DNA of 64,000 nt from contig NZ_RYFW01000001.1 of assembly GCF_004138335.1 (NCBI RefSeq), forward strand, positions 1,426,001 through 1,490,000, read 5' to 3'. The stretch's first letter is position 1. Each line of letters opens with the position of its first letter. The notes below the pieces were generated by a model, which saw nothing but the letters and a program-made list of their open reading frames with translations, did no database searches and was not told the origin of the DNA. Origin of the DNA: Peristeroidobacter agariperforans (lineage in GTDB: Bacteria; Pseudomonadota; Gammaproteobacteria; Steroidobacterales; Steroidobacteraceae). Below are positions 50,372 to 57,864 of the stretch, piece after piece. A program made the position numbers and the translations under genes.

Positions 50372-52117
50372 CTAACGACGACGTGTCGGGGTCGGCTGGA
50401 GATTTTTCAAGCAGAGCAGGCCGAACAGCAGCGCCAGGAAGCCCGGGCCGGCTGCGCCACCGCCGCCGCCACTGCTACCAACCCCTTCACTGCTGTCCAC
50501 CCCGCCATCGCTGGACGGAGCCTGTACGGGTCCGGCCAAGTCCACTTCGGCCTGCGTGATGATCGTGCCTGTGCCGTGATTGTTGTTCGGATTGTTGTCG
50601 TTGGCCGCGCTCACTTCGACTGTGATCGCGCGTGACATCGCGACGGCGCTGCGCAGAGAAACATTGACGATGGCTGAGTTGCCGCCGGGGATCTGGCCGA
50701 GCTCGCACATGATGAGGCCCGCGCCACTGGTGCACGTGCCACCCGACACCGACGCGTCCACGATAGTGAGATCCGAAGGCAGCGCGATCTCGGCGCGCGC
50801 GTTTGCGGTCGTCATCCCGCCGCCGTTGCGGACAGTCAGGCTCCATGAGAATTCTTTATCGAGCGAGCGCTGTACGGAGCCGAGATTGCCGTCCACTTCG
50901 ACATCGGCATTCGGAAGCGCGGTGATGCAGCTCGCGCTCGCGACTCGCGATTGCACGACGCTCAAGCTGCACGCGGAGAATTTGTCGTTGCCGTTGATGG
51001 CCGAGGCCATGAGGTACTGCTGGGCGGGCACGCCGCCGCAGGCCTGGCTGGCATCGCCGTCGTGAGGCGCGCCCAGGCTATGAGCAATTTCGTGAGCTGC
51101 GATCAACGATTCGACCCAGCGAGAGTTGCTCGACTCGGTCAGCCCCGCGCCGTACTGGCGATCGCAAACCGAGCCGACGAATGCGATGCCCACCGTCGAG
51201 CCATCCAGATTGCGGCCCGTGAACAAGTGCGTCAGGCCGCGCGAATTCAACGACCGCGAGCGCTTGCGCAGGTCGCCCAGTTCGTCGAGTAGCGACGAAG
51301 CCGACGTAGTGGCCGACAGCGAGTCGCCGATGTCGATGGAAGGAACGCTGATCTCGATGCCGAGCTGCGAGCTGAAGATGCCGTCGACGTTGTTCAGTCG
51401 GCGCAGGATTTCCTCGCGCGCCGCCGCGTCGTCGCCGAAGCGGTTCATGAACAGTCCGTCGCCGAGCGCGGAGATCTCGAGGCGTTTGGTTGCGCCGACC
51501 GCCTGCATGATGGCGGGCGACCCCTTCAACTCGCCGAGCATGGAGTTGTAGGCGTCGGAACCTTTGCTGGCAGCGTTGCTCGTGTCGGAGCCGCACGAAG
51601 CCGCACCGGCAGTCATCACGACATCTTTGAGCCGAAAGATGGCCGTGGCGTTCGGATCAGCCGACGTATTCGCAGGCAGCGAATCCTGTAGCTCGTCCAC
51701 TGGCTCGATGACATAGAGCTCGGCGCCATCCCAGAGCATGCCTTGGATCTTCCCGTCTGCCATCGACAGGCGCGCCCACGAGCCGGAGGCGCCGTTGACG
51801 CGACCTCGATACAGCGCCAGAGCTGAAGAGCCGGACTTGCTTTGGAGCAGCGACGACAGCTTATCGTTGGGCTCGAGCGTCACGACGAAGCGTCGACCGT
51901 AGGCGTCGAACTGCAGCTCGCGCGCTTGTGAAGACTTCTGCTGGCCCGCGGCGCTGCTGGGTGCGGCGAGCTGAACGGGCTCGAAGTACAGAATCTGCGA
52001 GTCGGCGCGATCCAGCGCAAATGCGCAGCCCGTCACACCGCTGCAAATGGCTGCAGCCAGCCAGTGAAGGCATCCGCCGAACCGCTCGATGGCGTCGCTG
52101 CGCGTGCTGCCTCCCAT
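50372..52117 (-). CDS. Reprolysin-like M12 metallopeptidase with DUF11 domain and GlyGly-CTERM-like tail
   Basis: This 581-residue exported protein has an N-terminal hydrophobic segment (about 17-35). A propeptide-like region and a zinc metallopeptidase domain follow, with AHEIAHSLGAPHD (HExxHxxGxxHD) near residue 338. A DUF11-type beta domain (about 435-545) contains FSWSLTVRNGGG. The C-terminus has a run of Gly (SSGGGGGAAG), a hydrophobic stretch (FLALLFGLLCL) and a basic tail. That is the layout of rhombosortase-processed GlyGly-CTERM proteins. It is predicted to be a secreted protease, processed at the outer side. Start 52117 is chosen for the signal sequence. It is divergent from glnB. 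Confidence 0.88.
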   Translation of the reverse strand: MGGSTRSDAIERFGGCLHWLAAAICSGVTGCAFALDRADSQILYFEPVQLAAPSSAAGQQKSSQARELQFDAYGRRFVVTLEPNDKLSSLLQSKSGSSALALYRGRVNGASGSWARLSMADGKIQGMLWDGAELYVIEPVDELQDSLPANTSADPNATAIFRLKDVVMTAGAASCGSDTSNAASKGSDAYNSMLGELKGSPAIMQAVGATKRLEISALGDGLFMNRFGDDAAAREEILRRLNNVDGIFSSQLGIEISVPSIDIGDSLSATTSASSLLDELGDLRKRSRSLNSRGLTHLFTGRNLDGSTVGIAFVGSVCDRQYGAGLTESSNSRWVESLIAAHEIAHSLGAPHDGDASQACGGVPAQQYLMASAINGNDKFSACSLSVVQSRVASASCITALPNADVEVDGNLGSVQRSLDKEFSWSLTVRNGGGMTTANARAEIALPSDLTIVDASVSGGTCTSGAGLIMCELGQIPGGNSAIVNVSLRSAVAMSRAITVEVSAANDNNPNNNHGTGTIITQAEVDLAGPVQAPSSDGGVDSSEGVGSSGGGGGAAGPGFLALLFGLLCLKNLQPTPTRRR

Positions 52118-52872
<755 letters not shown>

Positions 52873-52886
52873 ACCGCACCGAAGCG

Positions 52887-52911
52887 ACAGGCGGCGAGCG
52901 GCGCCGCCTGT
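52887..52911 (+). terminator. GC hairpin after glnB
   Basis: ACAGGCGGC (52887-52895) and GCCGCCTGT (52903-52911) pair perfectly around a 7-nt loop, 15 bp after the glnB stop. No T-run follows (TAAATCG), so strength is uncertain. Confidence 0.5.
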
Positions 52912-52946
52912 AAATCGTGCCGTTCCGTCACGGCAGTATTGACTCA

Positions 52947-52975
52947 TTGGTCCAGAGCGGCCGCGGTCCTAGAAT
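52947..52975 (+). promoter_or_regulatory. Promoter of the quinone oxidoreductase, predicted leaderless
   Basis: TTGGTC (52947-52952) and TAGAAT (52970-52975) are 17 bp apart. Transcription would begin at about 52982, which is the A of the start codon. No ribosome site is present upstream, consistent with a leaderless mRNA. Confidence 0.5.
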
Positions 52976-52981
52976 GCCGGC

Positions 52982-53950
52982 ATGACCGGCATCATTCGAT
53001 TCCATGACACTGGCGGTCCCGACGTTCTGCGTTGGGAATCCATCGAACTGGGCGAGCCCGGACGCGGCGAAGTTAGGCTGCGGCACGGCGCCGTCGGTGT
53101 GAACTTCATCGATGTCTACGAGCGCAACGGCCTCTATCAGAAGCCGCTGCCCTCGAGCTTGGGCAAAGAAGCAGCCGGCGTCATCGAAGCTGTCGGTCCC
53201 GGCGTAAAGCACGTGAAAGTCGGCGATCGCGTCGCCTATGCGCAAGGCTCGGGCGGTTACTCCGAAGCGCGCATCATCTCCGCCGAGGATCTGGTCAAGC
53301 TCCCGGACGCCGTCGACGACCAGGCAGCCGCCGCTTCGACGCTGAAAGGGTTGACTGCGCACATGCTGCTGCGTCAGGTCTACCGGGTGAAGAAGGGCGA
53401 TGCGTTGTTGATTCACGCTGCCGCCGGCGGCGTTGGATCGATTCTCGTGCAGTGGGCGCGTCATCTCGGCGCGACTGTGATTGCGATCGTCGGATCTGCC
53501 GCCAAGGCGGACCTGGTGCGCGAGCTCGGTGGACAGCATGCGCTGCTCAGCGACGACGATTGGGTTGCCCAGGCCAAGGCGATCACCGGCGGACGAGGTG
53601 TCGCGGTCGCTTATGACTCGGTTGGCAAAGACACCTTCATGCGCTCGCTCGACACCATCCGTACGCGCGGCTTGATGGTGAGCTACGGCAACGCTTCCGG
53701 CGCACCGCCGGCCATTTCGCCGCTGGAGTTGTCGAAGCGTGGCTCGCTGTATCTGACCCGACCCACGATGTTTCATTTCACTTCGACGCGCCAGACGCTG
53801 ACCCGTGCGGCGAATGAGGTGTTCGACCTGATGGCGCGCGGCGTGATCAAGGTGCAAATCGGTCAAACCTATCCGCTCAAAGAAGCGGCTCGCGCGCACG
53901 CCGATCTCGAAGCCCGCCGTACGACGGGCTCGACCGTGTTGCTACCTTAG
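52982..53950 (+). CDS. NADPH:quinone oxidoreductase (zeta-crystallin type)
   Basis: This 322-residue medium-chain reductase/dehydrogenase lacks zinc ligands, as in QorA. NFIDVYERNGLY and LGKEAAGVIEAVG form the catalytic domain. The NADPH fold has AAAGGVGSILVQWARHLGA. It reduces quinones by single- or two-electron steps in the cytoplasm. The start codon coincides with the predicted transcription start, so translation may be leaderless. Its last 4 bp overlap the 3' end of the convergent GST gene. Confidence 0.92.
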   Translation: MTGIIRFHDTGGPDVLRWESIELGEPGRGEVRLRHGAVGVNFIDVYERNGLYQKPLPSSLGKEAAGVIEAVGPGVKHVKVGDRVAYAQGSGGYSEARIISAEDLVKLPDAVDDQAAAASTLKGLTAHMLLRQVYRVKKGDALLIHAAAGGVGSILVQWARHLGATVIAIVGSAAKADLVRELGGQHALLSDDDWVAQAKAITGGRGVAVAYDSVGKDTFMRSLDTIRTRGLMVSYGNASGAPPAISPLELSKRGSLYLTRPTMFHFTSTRQTLTRAANEVFDLMARGVIKVQIGQTYPLKEAARAHADLEARRTTGSTVLLP

Positions 53951-54555
53951 GCAGACGTGATGGCAGCCCAGCGCGGCTGCGATGACACGCGGTCGCACCA
54001 GCTGCGAATGTTCGGATAGGGCGCGAGATCGAAGCCGCCTTCGTGCGCGACGTGCGTGTACGCGTACAGCGCGATGTCGGCGAGCGTGAACTGATCGGCG
54101 ACCAGATAGTTGCGCTCGCGCAAACCGTCTTCGAGCACGTCCAGCGCCGCATAACCGCTCTTTTTCTTCTCGATGAGCTTTTCGCCAAGCTCGACGCGCG
54201 TCTTGCCGAGCATCTTCAGCCAGAAGCGCACCGTGCCGATGTTCGGCTCGAGGTTGTACTGCTCGAAGCACAGCCACTGCCACATGCGCGCACGCTGGTA
54301 AGCGTCCTCGGGGATCAGCGCCGAGCCTTCGGCCAGATAAGAAATGATCGCGTGGCTCTCGGCCAGGCAGCCTTTTTCCGGAATTTCCAGCACCGGAATG
54401 CGGCCGTTGGCGTTCTTCGCCAGGAATTCGGGTGTGCGGGTCGCGCCCACTTTGATATCGAGCTCGATCAGCTCGTACGGCAGCGCCAGTTGCTTGAGCA
54501 CCAGGCGTACTTTGTAGCCGTTGCCGGAGGGCAGATAGTCATACAGGCGGTACAT
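53947..54555 (-). CDS. Glutathione S-transferase family protein
   Basis: This 202-residue GST has an N-terminal thioredoxin-like domain: RLYDYLPSGNGYKVRLVL, with Ser at the usual catalytic position, and NGRIPVLEI and LAESHAIISYL for glutathione binding. An all-helical C-terminal domain follows (FTLADIALYAYTHVA). It would conjugate or reduce electrophiles with glutathione made by the gshA product. The start at 54555 follows GGAGAG. An upstream ATG cluster (54606) would lengthen it without family support. Confidence 0.92.
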   Translation of the reverse strand: MYRLYDYLPSGNGYKVRLVLKQLALPYELIELDIKVGATRTPEFLAKNANGRIPVLEIPEKGCLAESHAIISYLAEGSALIPEDAYQRARMWQWLCFEQYNLEPNIGTVRFWLKMLGKTRVELGEKLIEKKKSGYAALDVLEDGLRERNYLVADQFTLADIALYAYTHVAHEGGFDLAPYPNIRSWCDRVSSQPRWAAITSA

Positions 54556-54700
54556 CGTCTCTCCAATCATCATCGTCGCAGGCGTGGGTTCCAAGAACGA
54601 GCTCAAATGAATGAGCTCGTCCCCGAAAACATCCTGCCCCGTGATGTTTGCAGAGAACTTTGGTCGCCCGGTGTCGGGCGCCGAAGCGTGCGGGTCCTCG

Positions 54701-55207
54701 TCAGGCGCGGAGCGTGGTCGCTCCCCGCAACATGGCTAGTGCACCGCTGCGCACGACTTCGAGTACTTCGCCGAGATTCCCCGCTTCGGCAATGAACCTG
54801 TTGATCTGCGCTTCGCTATCGGTCAGTTCGACGGTATAGCTTTCTGGGTCATCCGACAAGACTCTACCGCCTGCCTTTTGCACAGCGGAGTTCACCGCCG
54901 CCAGCTGTGAGCCCGACACGCGCAGTTTGAGTAACAACAACTCGCGCTCCACGTGCTGGTCGCGCGTCACGTCGTCGACGTTGACCACATCGATGAGCTT
55001 CAGCGACTGATTGACGATTTGCTGAACGACCGCCTCGGTGCCAGTGGTGACCAGAGTGAGGCGCGATACCGTCGGATCTTCGGTCGCCGCGACGTTCAAC
55101 GACTCGATGTTGTAGCCGCGCGTGGAGAACAGGCTGGCGACGCGCGTCAGGGCGCCGACTTCATTCTGTAACAGGATGGAGACGATGTGGCGCTTGCGGG
55201 AGCTCAT
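54701..55207 (-). CDS. ilvN: Acetolactate synthase small (regulatory) subunit
   Basis: This 168-residue protein has an N-terminal ACT domain (HIVSILLQNEVGALTRVASLFSTRGYNIESLNV). The C-terminal ALS-small domain contains RELLLLKL, DDPESYTVELTD and INRFIAEAG. Size matches IlvH-type subunits. It binds valine and controls the catalytic subunit. The start 55207 follows AAAGGAT. Unusually, it does not follow the large-subunit gene; the two are divergent, separated by 254 bp. Confidence 0.94.
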   Translation of the reverse strand: MSSRKRHIVSILLQNEVGALTRVASLFSTRGYNIESLNVAATEDPTVSRLTLVTTGTEAVVQQIVNQSLKLIDVVNVDDVTRDQHVERELLLLKLRVSGSQLAAVNSAVQKAGGRVLSDDPESYTVELTDSEAQINRFIAEAGNLGEVLEVVRSGALAMLRGATTLRA

Positions 55208-55414
55208 CGCGGATCCTTTCGAAGTGGCGGGGGCGGTCCAGGCCCCGGACTGGGGGGTCACTATAGTAGTCATCGGTTTCGCTGGAGCGGTCCAGAAGCG
55301 AAAGGGCCCGGAAGCATACGGGACTGACTTCCGTCAGCCTAGCGTTCTACCTCCGGTGGGGTGCCAAATAGACTCATGCACCAACCTTGCTGTAGGCTCC
55401 CCCGGTCGCATAAA

Positions 55415-55449
55415 CCCGGTCGCCATGGGCGTATCGGGCGCATTTTTTT
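55415..55449 (+). promoter_or_regulatory. Terminator-like hairpin with T7 run just before ilvB (attenuator candidate)
   Basis: CCCG (55415-55418) and CGCC (55421-55424) pair with GGCG (55428-55431) and CGGG (55435-55438), giving an eight-pair hairpin with internal loops, followed by CGCA and seven T (55443-55449). The ilvB start is 13 bp further. No plus-strand gene lies upstream to be terminated, so control of ilvB is a reasonable guess. No leader rich in branched-chain codons was seen. Confidence 0.4.
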
Positions 55450-55461
55450 CCGGAAACAGTC

Positions 55462-57312
55462 GTGAAACACAGTCCTGCCGCGCTCACCGCCGCCAGCCAT
55501 CCGCTCGCGGGCAAGCAGATGTCAGGCGCCGAAGTCATCGTCCAGGTGCTCGCCGATGAGGGTGTAGAGACAGTCTTCGGCTACAGCGGCGGCGCGATCC
55601 TGCCGACATACGACGCGATCTTCGTCCACAACCGCGATGGCGTGAAAGAAGGCGCCAAGCCCATGCCGCTGGTCGTTCCGGCGAATGAACAGGGCGCGGG
55701 CTTCATGGCTGCCGGCTATGCGCGGGCCACCGGCAAGGTGGGTGTGTGCGTCGTGACGTCCGGTCCGGGAGCGACCAACACAGTCACGCCGGTTCGCGAC
55801 TGTATGGCGGACTCGATTCCGATCGTCGTGATCTGCGGTCAGGTGCCCACCGCCGCGATCGGCAGCGATGCGTTTCAGGAAGCGCCGGTCGCCAGCATCA
55901 TGGGCTCGGTGGCCAAGCATATTTTCCTGGTGACTGACGCTGCGAAGCTGGAAGCCACGGTGCGGACCGCGTTCGAAATCGCGCGCACTGGTCGGCCGGG
56001 GCCGGTGGTCATCGACATTCCCAAAGACGTGCAGAACTGGCGCGGCCCGTTCCAGGGCGCAGGGCGCTTGCCGGTGCCGGGCTATCGACATCGCATGAAC
56101 CGTCTGCTTCGCAGCGCGCTGTCCGATGCGCAATGTGCCGAGTTCTTCACCATGCTGGGCGAAGCCAAGCGGCCGCTGATCTACGCCGGCGGCGGCGTCA
56201 TTCAGTCTGGCGGCTCGGCGGCGCTGCGTGAGCTGGCCATCGAATTCAACATTCCGGTCGTGACCACATTGATGGGTCTCGGCGCGTTCGACACGACACA
56301 TCCACTGTCGATGCGCATGCTCGGCATGCACGGCGCGGCGTTCGCGAACTATGCCGTCGACGATTGTGACTTTCTGATCACGCTGGGCGCGCGTTTCGAC
56401 GATCGCGTTGCCGGCAATCCACCGAAGTTCGCGCCGAACGCCAGGCGCATCGCGCAGATCGATATCGATGCTTCCGAAGTGAACAAGGTGAAGCCGGTCC
56501 AATGGCACCACGTGGGCATGCTTCCGGAAGCGTTGCGTGCGCTGCTGGCGTATGGCCGTCGCGCCAACTTCAAGCGCGATTGGTCGGAATGGGTGCAGCA
56601 TTGCGCCCAGTTACGTCGCGATCACGCGATGAACTACGACCGCAGCAGCGAGCTGATTCAGCCGTATCACGTCATCGAAGAGATCAACCGCCTGACGCAG
56701 GGCGACGCCATCATCAGCACCGGCGTTGGCCAGCACCAGATGTGGTCGGCGCAGTACTTCGATTTCCGCAGCCCACGCCTGTGGCTCACGTCGGGCAGCA
56801 TGGGCACCATGGGATTTGGCTTGCCGGCGGCGATCGGCGCGGCCATCGCCAATCCCGACAAGCTGGTGATCGACATCGACGGCGACGCCAGCATTCGTAT
56901 GAATCTGGGCGAGTTGGAAACGGTCACGACCTATGACCTGCCGGTGAAGATCGTGGTGCTGAACAACTGCGGCGACGGCATGGTGAAACAATGGCAGAAG
57001 CTGTTCTTCAAGGGCCGCCTGTCCGCCAGCGACAAGTCGCTTCATAAGAAGGACTTCATCAAGGCCGCCCAGGCCGACGGCTTCCCGTACGCGGTGCGCC
57101 TCGACCGCAAGCAGGACATCGAGCGCGTGGTGCGGGAGTTCATCGAGTTCAAGGGTCCGGCGTTCCTCGAAGTCATGATCGACCCGGATGCCGGCGTCTA
57201 TCCGATGGTCGGCCCGGGCCAGGCCTATAACGAGATGATCACCGGCCAGCACATCGCCTCCCGCAACTCCCCGACGCAGATCCGTCCGCCGGATGCGTCC
57301 GAGATGTTCTAG
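55462..57312 (+). CDS. ilvB: Acetolactate synthase large (catalytic) subunit
   Basis: This 616-residue ThDP/FAD enzyme condenses pyruvate with pyruvate or 2-ketobutyrate in valine, leucine and isoleucine synthesis. The substrate-side motif is GYSGGAILPTYDAIF (Ser replaces the usual Pro). The conserved Glu is in VPANEQGAGFMA, and the ThDP site is DIDGDASIRMNLGE. RFDDRVAGNPPKFAP is the FAD-side segment. The GTG at 55462 is taken as start; an ATG at 55519 (SGAEVIVQVL) is possible, and family N-termini begin near it. A strong terminator follows. Confidence 0.94.
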   Translation: MKHSPAALTAASHPLAGKQMSGAEVIVQVLADEGVETVFGYSGGAILPTYDAIFVHNRDGVKEGAKPMPLVVPANEQGAGFMAAGYARATGKVGVCVVTSGPGATNTVTPVRDCMADSIPIVVICGQVPTAAIGSDAFQEAPVASIMGSVAKHIFLVTDAAKLEATVRTAFEIARTGRPGPVVIDIPKDVQNWRGPFQGAGRLPVPGYRHRMNRLLRSALSDAQCAEFFTMLGEAKRPLIYAGGGVIQSGGSAALRELAIEFNIPVVTTLMGLGAFDTTHPLSMRMLGMHGAAFANYAVDDCDFLITLGARFDDRVAGNPPKFAPNARRIAQIDIDASEVNKVKPVQWHHVGMLPEALRALLAYGRRANFKRDWSEWVQHCAQLRRDHAMNYDRSSELIQPYHVIEEINRLTQGDAIISTGVGQHQMWSAQYFDFRSPRLWLTSGSMGTMGFGLPAAIGAAIANPDKLVIDIDGDASIRMNLGELETVTTYDLPVKIVVLNNCGDGMVKQWQKLFFKGRLSASDKSLHKKDFIKAAQADGFPYAVRLDRKQDIERVVREFIEFKGPAFLEVMIDPDAGVYPMVGPGQAYNEMITGQHIASRNSPTQIRPPDASEMF

Positions 57313-57333
57313 CCTCCCAAATTCGATTTTTCG

Positions 57334-57375
57334 AAAAGGCGGTCTGCGCTGCTCGGCGCGACCGCCTTTTTCTTT
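57334..57375 (+). terminator. Rho-independent terminator of ilvB
   Basis: AAAAGGCGGTC (57334-57344) pairs with GACCGCCTTTT (57360-57370) around a 15-nt loop, followed by TTCTTTT. It lies 22 bp past the ilvB stop. Confidence 0.9.
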
Positions 57376-57864
57376 TGGCCGACTTGCGCGCTTCTAAAGC
57401 CACCTTGAGCCACCCTCACAGGCGCCGTTTGGTCTGCATGGCGAAAAGACCCAGGCAACTTGTTGTTCCGGCGCAGCATTCGTACCCAACCTTGCAAATA
57501 GACATTCCCTGAATACGAAAGCGGGGCTTCCCTGCCCGAATTCGCCGACTTTCAACGCGCCTATGTTGTAGCGAGGCCGCAGTTCCGTCGCTCGGCCTCC
57601 TTGGGATTTGACGGCTTTCACAGTTCTATGTGAATTTTGTATTACAGGCGCAACAAAACACGATTTGACATTGGAAAGCGCTTGACGCGGTTACGTGAAT
57701 ACCGCAGTTTCCAACACCGTAAAAAATGCCGACGAGCGCAGCGCGGGTGCTGCGCAAATCGGACAACTCACCGAAACGAATTGGCGAAAGGTATCGAATT
57801 TGTCTGCCGGGGTGCTTGGGCCGGGCGGATGCACCGGATTGCCCGGACTATGTCAGGAGGATTC
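57376..57864. other. 489-bp upstream region of the second TonB receptor
   Basis: No gene is visible. TTCACA (57617-57622) and TATTAC (57640-57645), 17 bp apart, form a candidate promoter with a leader of about 210 nt. A symmetric AAGCGCTT (57676-57683) resembles the core of LacI-family operators. The strong ribosome site AGGAGG (57855-57860) fixes the receptor start. Confidence 0.45.

Noticed and set aside
55376-55465. 29-codon leader peptide for ilvB attenuation
   Set aside because: Only one Leu and a few Ile codons, and no ribosome site; kept as part of a finding but not called as a gene.
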